Source: Oscillospiraceae bacterium UBA3851 (GTDB lineage: Bacteria > Bacillota > Clostridia > Oscillospirales > Oscillospiraceae). Taken from it: a DNA stretch of 7,096 nt. Location: the NCBI GenBank assembly GCA_002392625.1, contig DGHJ01000087.1, forward strand, positions 1-7,096. The letters run 5' to 3'. Numbering within the stretch: position 1 is the stretch's first letter; each line of letters begins with the position of its first letter. Shown here one piece after another: positions 1 through 6,200 of the stretch. The notes beneath the pieces were generated by a model. It searched no databases, was not told the DNA's origin, and saw only the letters and a list, made by a program, of their open reading frames with translations. Both the position numbers and the translations under genes were made by a program.

Positions 1-21
1 GCCGCTTTTTTGACAAGCTGA

Positions 22-43
22 GGGCGGGCCCAGAGGCCCGCCC
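22..43. repeat. Perfect 9-bp inverted repeat (hairpin)
   Basis: GGGCGGGCC at 22-30 pairs perfectly with GGCCCGCCC at 35-43 around a CAGA loop. No T-run follows it directly on either strand, so it is not a classical intrinsic terminator by itself. It lies just beyond the stronger terminator of the esterase and may back it up or protect a 3' end. A run of six T at 6-11 on the plus strand could be the tail of a terminator for a converging gene left of the window, but its stem would lie outside. Confidence 0.6.
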
Positions 44-45
44 GC

Positions 46-87
46 AAACAAACCGCCGCCCTGCCGGGGTCCTCCGGCAGGGCGGCG
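46..87 (-). terminator. Intrinsic terminator after the carboxylesterase gene
   Basis: A 14-bp perfect stem (54-67 with 74-87) closes a 6-base loop. Read on the minus strand it is followed by GGTTTGTTTG, a T-rich tail interrupted by G. It starts about 15 bases past the esterase TAA, the usual place for a Rho-independent terminator, and probably ends the whole minus-strand gene cluster. The stem is very GC-rich. The imperfect T-tract is the only weakness. Confidence 0.8.
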
Positions 88-101
88 CTGTTGCCGTCGT
101 C

Positions 102-1859
102 TTATTCCTCCCAGCCCTGCATCCTGTCCAGAATGGCGTAGAGCTGCACGTATCGCTCGTCCGTCTCACCCACGTTCTTCCCCAGCTCAAAGATACGGCC
201 GGGATCGCTCACCGCTTCCCACTGCGGCAGCTCGCCGCCGTTGGGATCGCCGGTGGCGATGAAGTTGCGGAAATAGCTGTGCATGGTCTCCCCCAGTGCC
301 CGGTCGCTGTCGTCGTACAGCTTCGACCCCGCCGGGATGTTGCCGTAGAAATACACCTCTTCCCCGCCGTGGTTGGCGCCCAGGCGCTTGTTGTCCTTGG
401 TGAACCAGTACTCGTAGACGGGGATCTCATTGGCCAGCGCCTGCCGCGTCCAGCAGTAGTGGCCGTGGTTGAAGAAGATGCAGGAGTAGATGTCGATCCA
501 GTTGGCCTTGGCCTCCGCGTCGGTGGCCGCGGGATAGAGTGACAGCACCTCGTCGGCGTATTCGCCGAAGTAGCCCCGCACCTTCTGCTCGTAATTCTTC
601 AGGTTGGCATGGTCAAAGATGATGAATAGGGCGCTCTCCGTGGCGTTGTAGCCGTGGAAAATGGCCTCCTCGTTGTGGACGCCCTTGCGATAGGACTCAT
701 AGGGCGACTCGGTGAGCACGTAGCCGTCCACCGTGATGTGGTGGTTCTGGTTGGTGGCGGCCACCAGCTTGTCGGCGGGAACGGCCCGCAGATCCGCCAC
801 GGACGACGCGCCGAACTGCTCCTTCGTCTTTGCGCCGGTGGCATATGCCTCCTCCAGCGTGCGGTAGGAGTGGGCGGGCTGTGGCGCGGTGGTGGTGCTG
901 CTCTCGCCGATGGCCCGGCGGAACAGGCCTCCGGCCAGGGGTGAGGTGCACAATGCGGTGACGCAGGCGCTGCCGGCCGACTCACCCGCCACGGTCACGT
1001 TGTCCGGATCGCCGCCGAAGGCTGCGATGTTGTCGCGCACCCATTCCAGGGCCTTGATCTGGTCCAGCAATCCGTAGTTGCCGGTGGTACCGTTGGGGGA
1101 CTCCGCCGCCAGCTCCGGGTCGGCGTAGAAGCCGAACACGCCCAGCCGGTAGCCCATATTCACCACGATGACGCCGTCACGGGCCAGGCCCATGCCGCTG
1201 TAATCGTCGTACCAGGGCTGACCGGTCATCAGCGAGCCGCCGTGGATATACACCAGCACCGGCGCGTTTTTGACCTCCCCCGCCGGCTTCCAGATATTGA
1301 GGTACAGGGAGTCCTCGCTCATCATGTCCCGGAAGTTGTCCTTGGTGGTGATCCGGTAGTCGTGGTAGCCGATGATGGAGGCCAGGGAACCGTAGATGGC
1401 GCCGTTGCTGGGCTGCATGCTCATGGGGGCGAAGTGATCCGCCGCCAGCACGCCCTCCCAGGGATCGGGATCCTGGGGCTCCCGCCAGCGCAGCTCGCCC
1501 ACCGGCGGCTTGGCGTAAGGCACGCCGGCATAGACCTCCACGGCCCCGTCCGCCGACACCAACCCGGTGAGCTGCCCCTGCTCCACGGTGACGATCTCCG
1601 TCACGGCGGGGGACTTCCCCTCCACCGCCGGGTGCAGCCGCTGCGGCCCCTGGGTGAATACCACCACCGCCGCCAGCACGGCCACGAGGCCGATCCAGCC
1701 CGCGGCCCGCAGCAGCCAGGGCCTGTCCAGCAGCACGTTTTTGCGCAGCAGGAAGAAGCCCGCCAGCACAATGAGCGCCAGTGCCCAGCCCCACAGGCTG
1801 TTCTTGTTGAACTCCAGCAGCGTCAGAAACACGACGCCGATCAGGATGATGCCAATCAT
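102..1859 (-). CDS. Membrane-anchored type B carboxylesterase (alpha/beta hydrolase)
   Basis: A serine esterase of the carboxylesterase/cholinesterase type, expected to cleave carboxylic esters. The 585-residue protein begins with three hydrophobic segments (about residues 2-17, 22-38 and 49-68). Basic residues between the second and third (R39, K40, R46, R51) suggest that the loop is cytoplasmic and the catalytic domain outside the cell. The domain shows the family order: EDSLYLNI at 182-189, the oxyanion-hole HGG at 206-208, the nucleophile elbow GESAG with Ser294, a likely acid Glu408, and His497 in NHGGEE. All catalytic residues are present and the domain is about the usual 500 residues, so it looks active. 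The ATG has GGGGAGG eight bases upstream. It lies 75 bases after the YitT gene and is the last gene before the terminator. The substrate is unknown. The three-helix N-terminal anchor replaces the signal peptide more usual in secreted members. Confidence 0.93.
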   Translation of the reverse strand: MIGIILIGVVFLTLLEFNKNSLWGWALALIVLAGFFLLRKNVLLDRPWLLRAAGWIGLVAVLAAVVVFTQGPQRLHPAVEGKSPAVTEIVTVEQGQLTGLVSADGAVEVYAGVPYAKPPVGELRWREPQDPDPWEGVLAADHFAPMSMQPSNGAIYGSLASIIGYHDYRITTKDNFRDMMSEDSLYLNIWKPAGEVKNAPVLVYIHGGSLMTGQPWYDDYSGMGLARDGVIVVNMGYRLGVFGFYADPELAAESPNGTTGNYGLLDQIKALEWVRDNIAAFGGDPDNVTVAGESAGSACVTALCTSPLAGGLFRRAIGESSTTTAPQPAHSYRTLEEAYATGAKTKEQFGASSVADLRAVPADKLVAATNQNHHITVDGYVLTESPYESYRKGVHNEEAIFHGYNATESALFIIFDHANLKNYEQKVRGYFGEYADEVLSLYPAATDAEAKANWIDIYSCIFFNHGHYCWTRQALANEIPVYEYWFTKDNKRLGANHGGEEVYFYGNIPAGSKLYDDSDRALGETMHSYFRNFIATGDPNGGELPQWEAVSDPGRIFELGKNVGETDERYVQLYAILDRMQGWEE

Positions 1860-1934
1860 GATGTTAACCTCCCCGTCCTGTCACAGTTCTTTCTCCCATC
1901 ACAGCTTCCCGTCCTCGTTCACTTCCCGCTCCCC

Positions 1935-2780
1935 TCACCGCAGGATCTCGTCGATGGTGGACACGGTGCTGAACGATCCCTTGTTCTTGGCGATGATCTC
2001 CTTGACCATGGGCAGCTCGAAGTAGTTTACATAACAAATCAGCGTCTTGTTCTCCCCGGCGATGGCGCCGTAGGAGTTCATCATGGTGCAGGTCTTGTTC
2101 ATTTCCGATTTCAAGGCCCTGATGATGTCGTCCGGCTTCTTGGTGATGATGGTCACCTGCTTGATGGCCTCGAAGTGGTCTGTAAATCGGTTGATGATGG
2201 TGGTGGCCACCACGTAAACCAACAGGCTCATCAGCGCGGCGTTGCGGTTGATAAGGATGAATGCCGCCAGATACACGCAGGCGTTGAAGGCCACCAGGAT
2301 GGCCGTCATGCTGAAGTTCCGGCCCGTCCGGTCGGAGATCTTTTTGATGACGATGTTGGCAAAGATCTCCGAGCCGTCGATGCAGCCGCCGTAGCGGAGG
2401 ATCAGGGCCAGGCCAGCGCCCAGGATGGCGCCGCCGAAGGCCACCGCCAGGAAGTGCTCCGTGTTCAGCTCAAAGGGCACCTTCTCGAAGATCTCCAGGC
2501 CCACCGTATAGACGGCGCTGCCCACCAGGGCCTTGATGCCGAACTTCCGGCCCAGGATCAGGAATCCGGCCACCAAAAACGGGATAAACACCACCGCCAC
2601 GCACAGCGACAGGTTGAACCCCGTCACCTTGCTGAGAATGATGGCGATGCCCGCCGTGCCGTAGTCGATGGCGTCGTTGGGCAGCAGTACGCACACCACG
2701 GAGAAGCTGGCCATCAGCGCGCCCAACACGATCATGAAATACGCCAGTACCTCTCCCAGTTTTTTGCTTGTCTTTCTCAT
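1935..2780 (-). CDS. YitT family membrane protein with C-terminal DUF2179 domain
   Basis: An integral membrane protein of the YitT/DUF161 family, 281 residues, near the usual family length. Hydrophobic segments lie at about 11-32, 42-53, 58-77, 84-96, 109-128, 157-176 and 181-196. The conserved glycine-rich segment appears as GGCIDGSEIF at 131-140, where many family members have GGSTGGTDI-like sequence. Residues about 205-281 form the soluble DUF2179 domain, a ferredoxin-like fold thought to bind a small ligand, ending in STVSTIDEIL. The role of the family is not firmly known, though transport or sensing is often proposed. The start is well supported by AAGGAG six bases before the ATG. It follows the EamA gene by 46 bases and precedes the esterase by 75 bases. 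Its DUF2179 half looks divergent but complete. Confidence 0.9.
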   Translation of the reverse strand: MRKTSKKLGEVLAYFMIVLGALMASFSVVCVLLPNDAIDYGTAGIAIILSKVTGFNLSLCVAVVFIPFLVAGFLILGRKFGIKALVGSAVYTVGLEIFEKVPFELNTEHFLAVAFGGAILGAGLALILRYGGCIDGSEIFANIVIKKISDRTGRNFSMTAILVAFNACVYLAAFILINRNAALMSLLVYVVATTIINRFTDHFEAIKQVTIITKKPDDIIRALKSEMNKTCTMMNSYGAIAGENKTLICYVNYFELPMVKEIIAKNKGSFSTVSTIDEILR

Positions 2781-2826
2781 AATGGACTCCTTATTTCTTA
2801 TGGTACGTAACCGATCCTGCCTCGTC

Positions 2827-3240
2827 TCACAGGACCATCAGCAGCGTCCCTGCTCCGATCAGGATGCATCCGATCAACGACTTGGCGGTAAAGTCTTCAT
2901 GCAGAAAAACAAATGCCAGCACCAGCGTAATGACCACGGACAGCTTGTCGATCGGGACGACCTTTGATGCCTCTCCCACCTGCAAGGCCCTGTAATAGCA
3001 CAGCCATGAGGCGCCGGTGGCAAGACCGGACAGGATCAGAAAGATCCAGCTTCTCTGGCTGATGTCTCTTATCCCGATCTGCTGATGGGTGATAAACACC
3101 ATTCCCCACGCCATGACGACCACCACCATCGTGCGGATTGCCGTTGCAAGGTTTGAGGCGACCCCCTCGATCCCTATCTTCGCCAGAATCGAAGTGAGCG
3201 CGGCAAAAACCGCCGAACCAAGTGCCAACCAAAACCACAT
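2827..3240 (-). CDS. Single-domain EamA family (drug/metabolite transporter superfamily) membrane protein
   Basis: A 137-residue protein, almost entirely hydrophobic, with about five membrane segments (about 3-21, 31-50, 65-81, 97-113 and 118-136). The last part carries the EamA signature: PIDKLSVV at 96-103, then HED at 114-116 and a final helix rich in glycine and leucine. Classical EamA transporters have two such domains in about 290 residues. This one has a single domain, a known short class that probably works as a dimer, so it need not be a truncation. An ATG lies two codons earlier at 3246, but the AGGGAG site is only two bases from it and eight from the ATG at 3240, so the inner start is preferred. 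It lies directly downstream of the fused hydrolase/acetyltransferase, which suits export of a small molecule. The substrate cannot be inferred. Confidence 0.87.
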   Translation of the reverse strand: MWFWLALGSAVFAALTSILAKIGIEGVASNLATAIRTMVVVVMAWGMVFITHQQIGIRDISQRSWIFLILSGLATGASWLCYYRALQVGEASKVVPIDKLSVVITLVLAFVFLHEDFTAKSLIGCILIGAGTLLMVL

Positions 3241-3248
3241 ATCCATAT

Positions 3249-3254
3249 CTCCCT
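3249..3254 (-). promoter_or_regulatory. Ribosome binding site deciding the EamA start
   Basis: AGGGAG on the minus strand is followed by two ATG codons. It is two bases from the ATG at 3246-3244, too close for good initiation, and eight bases from the in-frame ATG at 3240-3238. This favours the second. Confidence 0.65.
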
Positions 3255-3279
3255 GTACACCGGCTTTCTGCGCCGGCGC

Positions 3280-4449
3280 CTATTTCACAGTCTCGATCCT
3301 CTTCGCATAGACCCTGGACGGCTGTCCGTCCATGTCGTTCAGCACGGTCTTGTATTCCCAGCCGTATTTCTCGTAGAGGCCCACGTGGTTGGTGGAGAGA
3401 TAGACCTCCCTCACGCCCTCCTCTCTGGCAAGGCGCTCCACCTCGTCAAAAAGCCGTCCGGCCCAGCGGCGTCCCCGGTGGGCGGGGAACGTGTACACAA
3501 ACCCCACCCAGGGCGTCAGCTCCGTGGGCTGGATGTCGTCCTTTTCAGCGTAGGTGCAGAAGGAGATCAGCTCGTCCCCGTCCGTCAGCAGCAGCACCCT
3601 GGAGTGCTCTCCCACGGCGTCGAAAAACGTGCCCTTGCGCAAAAGGTCCCGGAGAAACGCGCCGGCGCGCCAATCGCTTCTGCCCAGCTCGTCCAGCCAA
3701 TGCTGCCGGTCGTCGCTGTCAAAAAAGTTGATGACCTGCATGGTTGTTCTCCCCTCGGATGACGGTTTCAGTATGTGCCGATGCACTTTATCCCAGTTTC
3801 TGTCCTCGCACCAGTATGCCGTCCGCTCCCCTACGTCGAACACCATAGAGACCACCGTGGGGCATGCCTCCTGGGCCACAGCCCGCAGCACCTTGAAGCA
3901 GTCCTCCACGTCAAAATCGTCCGGCGCATCCCGGAGCATGGCCTCCGCCGTTTGGTACCGGTCCCATCCCATCCACGGGTGTGTCTCCGCGTCCTGCTTG
4001 AAGGGCGAGAAGTTGGTCAGGATCTTGTACGCCGGTCTCTCGTAACATAGCGTCCCCTGTCCCGGAATTATGTAAACTACATTGCCGTCTGCATCGGACA
4101 GCGCTGACATAAACGTCACGCCCGGAAGGCTGTAAACCGTTGAGGTTTCGGCGATGGTCCGTACCTCCTGCAGCGTCTTCCTCTGCAGCAGAAGATCGAT
4201 GTCCAGCGCCATCACGTTCTCGCCTTCCCCGGCGGGGTCGCTCCGCTTGTCATACGGCCAGCAGGTGGGCATGCCCACAAAGTCGCCGCGCCCGTTGGCG
4301 CCGAACAGGGGCAGCCAGCCCTCTTTCGCGTCGTTGATCTCGATATAAACGCCGTCGTCCGCAGCCCGAACCCTGTGCTCCATGTCCAGCAGGTCCAGAT
4401 TCCACCCGACGATGGTCTTTTTCCTGTTCACCACGATGCTCGTACACAT
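3280..4449 (-). CDS. Fusion: N-terminal-nucleophile amide hydrolase (choloylglycine/C45-like) plus GNAT acetyltransferase
   Basis: A two-domain protein of 389 residues. Residues 1 to about 225 resemble the linear amide C-N hydrolase group (penicillin V acylase and bile salt hydrolase relatives). The protein starts MCTS, so Met removal would expose Cys2 as nucleophile. WNLDL at 16-20 supplies the conserved Asn/Asp (Asp19), and LTNFSPF at 144-150 supplies the likely active-site Asn146. Residues 237-386 form a GNAT domain that looks like a complete stand-alone acetyltransferase, with FVYTFP at 317-322, the acetyl-CoA loop region RGRRWAG at 325-331, and STNHVGLYEKYGW at 352-364. The linker (about 226-236) is short and polar. 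The ATG has GAGGG seven bases upstream. It lies 18 bases after the methyltransferase gene. Cytoplasmic, with no signal peptide. A plausible role is cleaving an amide and acetylating an amine, but the substrate is unknown. In bile salt hydrolases an Arg precedes the NLD motif; here it is Trp16. Confidence 0.85.
   Translation of the reverse strand: MCTSIVVNRKKTIVGWNLDLLDMEHRVRAADDGVYIEINDAKEGWLPLFGANGRGDFVGMPTCWPYDKRSDPAGEGENVMALDIDLLLQRKTLQEVRTIAETSTVYSLPGVTFMSALSDADGNVVYIIPGQGTLCYERPAYKILTNFSPFKQDAETHPWMGWDRYQTAEAMLRDAPDDFDVEDCFKVLRAVAQEACPTVVSMVFDVGERTAYWCEDRNWDKVHRHILKPSSEGRTTMQVINFFDSDDRQHWLDELGRSDWRAGAFLRDLLRKGTFFDAVGEHSRVLLLTDGDELISFCTYAEKDDIQPTELTPWVGFVYTFPAHRGRRWAGRLFDEVERLAREEGVREVYLSTNHVGLYEKYGWEYKTVLNDMDGQPSRVYAKRIETVK
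3739..3756 (-). promoter_or_regulatory. Internal ribosome binding site and ATG for the GNAT half of the fusion
   Basis: Within the coding region of the fused protein, GAGGGGAG (3756-3749) is followed after seven bases by ATG (3741-3739), which is Met237, exactly where the GNAT domain begins. A separately translated acetyltransferase of 153 residues (3280-3741) is therefore possible alongside the fusion. The site is also what would be left if two adjacent genes were joined by loss of a stop codon. Confidence 0.55.
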
Positions 4450-4467
4450 GCCGATTCCCTCGATACG

Positions 4468-5250
4468 TCACTGCTTCCGCAGGATATCCAGCGTGTGGTG
4501 TGACGCGCCGATGAGGTCCTGCCGCTCGCAGATGGTAAAGTGGTAATCCATCCATTTGGCAAAGGTCGCGTCGTCCATGGCGTCGATACGATCCCGCATA
4601 TAATTCGTGGCCCCGTCCGTGGCCACCAGCTTGCGCCGCTCCACGGGGAACGCCGCGTCCAATGCAGCGATCTCCTCCGTCCTTACCATTTCAAAGAGAT
4701 CCTTCGGCTGGCTGATGCAGTGCCAGTCCGGCGTCAGCATATGGAGCTCCATCACCTCATGCAGGTGGTTCAGCCCGAAAACGTACTGGATCACCGTGGG
4801 CTCGTTCATGCAGTAGGCCACCAGGATGTAACCGCCCGGTTTCGTCACCCGCACCGCCTCAGTCAGGGCCCGGTGCTTGTCCTCCTTTGTGTACAGGTGG
4901 TACATGGGCCCCAGCACCATCGTCAGGTCGAAGGCGCCGTCCGGCAGAGCGGACAGGTCCAGCGCGTTGCCCTGCATGGCCGTAATCGTCTCGGTGCCGT
5001 CCAGCTTGGCCCGGAGCAGCTCCAGATTGTGCTCAATCAGCTCCACCGCCGTCACGCGGAACCCCTCTTTTGCCAGCGTCACGCTGTATCGGCCCGTTCC
5101 CGCGCCCACCTCCAGAACGGCCGGATCGGCGATCCCCGCCAGGCACTCCCGGATGTACTTCATGGTGGTCAGGTACTCCACCTGCCCGTGCCGGGACAGG
5201 AGACGCCCCTCCTCATCGTAGGCGTTGTAATAGTTTTCCAAATAATTCAT
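4468..5250 (-). CDS. Class I SAM-dependent methyltransferase
   Basis: A Rossmann-fold methyltransferase, 260 residues from the chosen start. SAM-binding motif I is VLEVGAGTGRYS at 45-56. The acidic residue binding the SAM ribose is Glu70 in VTAVEL. LGPMYHLYT at 113-121 and the KPGG turn at 137-140 are typical of the Methyltransf_11/25 type. The C-terminal region (about 150-250) probably forms a substrate lid and ends with SHHTLDILRK. An in-frame GTG at 5292 would add 14 charged residues and overlap the upstream acetyltransferase gene by 26 bases. The ATG at 5250 has GGAG nine bases upstream and begins NYLENYYNAYDEEGRLLS, as I would expect for this family, so I prefer it; the gap to the upstream gene is then 16 bases. 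Cytoplasmic. The acceptor is probably a small molecule, but it cannot be named. Confidence 0.9.
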   Translation of the reverse strand: MNYLENYYNAYDEEGRLLSRHGQVEYLTTMKYIRECLAGIADPAVLEVGAGTGRYSVTLAKEGFRVTAVELIEHNLELLRAKLDGTETITAMQGNALDLSALPDGAFDLTMVLGPMYHLYTKEDKHRALTEAVRVTKPGGYILVAYCMNEPTVIQYVFGLNHLHEVMELHMLTPDWHCISQPKDLFEMVRTEEIAALDAAFPVERRKLVATDGATNYMRDRIDAMDDATFAKWMDYHFTICERQDLIGASHHTLDILRKQ

Positions 5251-5259
5251 GGCCTTTTT

Positions 5260-5263
5260 CTCC
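5260..5263 (-). promoter_or_regulatory. Ribosome binding site supporting the methyltransferase ATG at 5250
   Basis: GGAG on the minus strand lies nine bases before the ATG at 5250-5248. The alternative GTG at 5292 has only GGGA at about 11 bases. The site overlaps the end of the acetyltransferase stop region (stop at 5269-5267), an arrangement typical of translationally linked genes. Confidence 0.5.
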
Positions 5264-5266
5264 GTT

Positions 5267-5836
5267 TCAGCTCTCTTGATCGTCTCTTCCACCTGTGACG
5301 CTATCCCGTTTTATGACGTACATCTGCAGCGTCTCATCAAACACCTCGCTGTATGCTTCGCGGAGCAGAACGCCTCCGCAGTTCCTGATAACGCCCGCAG
5401 AAGCAATATTTTCCTTGTCGCAGGATACCAAAACTTCCTTGATCCCGATGGTATCGCAGACTTTCAGGGCGGCGGAGAGCATACCCGTGGCATAGTGCCT
5501 GCGTCTTTCCGTCGGCCTGATGGAATAGCCGATATGGCCGCCCTCGTTCCGGAGAAAATCATTCAGCGCCAAGCGGATATTGACCATTCCCACGATCCTG
5601 TCATCCTCTTCCCGAACATAGAAATACGTCAGGCCAGGGACCCTTGATTCGGGTATGTTGGCAATATCCATATCGCCAATGATTTTCTCAAGCCAGTCTT
5701 CATACGTATGCTCTTTCAAATATCGATCCAGGCTTCCCGTTCCGTTGATCTCGGATCCGTATTCATAGAATTCCCTGATGTAGTCTATCGCTTTTTCTTT
5801 ATATGCGATATGGGGGAAAACCATCTTCATCGCCAT
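5267..5836 (-). CDS. GNAT family N-acetyltransferase
   Basis: A 189-residue acetyl-CoA-dependent acetyltransferase, full length for the family. The core shows GLTYFYV at 68-74, a beta strand IVGMVNIRL at 81-89, GGHIGYSIRP at 99-108, the acetyl-CoA pyrophosphate loop region RRRHYATGML at 111-120, and the C-terminal signature SCDKENIASAGVI at 138-150 followed by NCGG. In most relatives the loop reads R/Q-x-x-G-x-A; here His114 takes the glycine position. The final ten residues or so are polar and variable. The ATG at 5836 has AGGAGGG seven bases upstream; a second ATG two codons later is less well placed. It is the first gene of the tightly spaced group ending at the esterase. Cytoplasmic, and likely acts on a small amine or antibiotic-like substrate, which cannot be specified. 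Composition is intermediate (31 of 60 G+C in 5581-5640). Confidence 0.9.
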   Translation of the reverse strand: MAMKMVFPHIAYKEKAIDYIREFYEYGSEINGTGSLDRYLKEHTYEDWLEKIIGDMDIANIPESRVPGLTYFYVREEDDRIVGMVNIRLALNDFLRNEGGHIGYSIRPTERRRHYATGMLSAALKVCDTIGIKEVLVSCDKENIASAGVIRNCGGVLLREAYSEVFDETLQMYVIKRDSVTGGRDDQES

Positions 5837-5924
5837 AATAGTCCCTCCTGTACTGCCATGGAATCATCTCTCTTGTGTTGTTCTGTTCCATCCGCCCGGA
5901 TCTGCTGAAACGATGTGCGCCGCC

Positions 5925-6053
5925 TCAATCCCACTCGTCGTGCTGTTCGCCGTACTCCCGCATGACGTCCGCAGCGCTGCGGTTCATAAAGTACTCCCCG
6001 TACTTCTCCCACGCGGTCAGCGGGCGCTCCAGCAGCACCACCGTCTCCACATG
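5925..6053 (-). pseudogene. 3' gene fragment with an RlmD/RumA-like HVETVVLL segment
   Basis: A reading frame of 42 codons from His (6053-6051) to TGA at 5927-5925 uses mostly G/C-ending codons (GTG, GAG, CTG, CGC, TAC), like real genes in this window. It has no start codon of its own at a fitting place. Its first residues, HVETVVLL, resemble the conserved C-terminal segment of 23S rRNA uracil-5-methyltransferases (RlmD/RumA), but the rest (ERPLTAWEKYGEYF, then NRSAADVMREYGEQHDEWD) is not a tail I recognise. The frame stays open upstream to an ATG at 6188, but the codon use there changes abruptly. The best reading is the 3' end of a gene whose 5' part was replaced. A small intact protein starting near 6098 is the alternative. 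Confidence 0.4.
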
Positions 6054-6200
6054 CCTTGGGACAACAGCGTGAATAAAACGGTGTCTATTTACGCTGATCG
6101 CTCGTCCTCCTTTGTAGAGCAGTTCCCGCTCTCTGAAACGGTCGAGTGGGCAGCTTTGATAATAGATCGAAACGGAATAATCTCGCACAACCGGAATGTA
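6054..6200. other. Spacer between the peptidase gene and the gene fragment
   Basis: About 150 bases follow the peptidase TGA. The frame from 5925 stays open through here to an ATG at 6188, but its amino acids and codons look unselected. A TATTAT resembling a -10 element lies at 6159-6164 on the minus strand without a convincing -35 at normal spacing. A strong orphan ribosome binding site is listed separately. I see no terminator hairpin behind the peptidase gene and no RNA gene. Confidence 0.4.
6106..6113 (-). promoter_or_regulatory. Orphan ribosome binding site AAAGGAGG
   Basis: A near-ideal AAAGGAGG on the minus strand is followed after seven bases by ATC (6098-6096) instead of a start codon. 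That codon is in frame with the 5925 fragment and would give a 57-residue product. A lost ATG (ATG to ATC) or a chance match are both possible. ATC is not an efficient start codon. Confidence 0.35.

Noticed and set aside
1860..1934. Possible seven-codon reading frame between the YitT and esterase genes
   Set aside because: A GTG after a purine-rich stretch gives VNEDGKL and a stop. It is too short, and the purine richness belongs to the esterase ribosome binding region.
1242..2810. 522-codon open frame on the plus strand
   Set aside because: It lies opposite the YitT and esterase genes, is rich in His, Gln, Asp and Arg, and has no recognisable domain. It is the antisense shadow of G/C-ending codons.
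3260..3276. CCGGC/GCCGG hairpin after the fusion gene
   Set aside because: The stem is only 5 bp, there is no T-run, and the EamA ribosome binding site follows immediately, so it is unlikely to terminate transcription.
4540..5298. 252-codon open frame on the plus strand
   Set aside because: It mirrors the methyltransferase gene, whose motifs are clear on the other strand; its composition is that of an antisense shadow.
5827..6012. 61-codon minus-strand frame overlapping the acetyltransferase start
   Set aside because: It is Arg-rich, runs through the acetyltransferase ribosome binding site in another frame and resembles no known protein. Its last ten codons from an inner ATG could be a leader peptide, but nothing supports translation.
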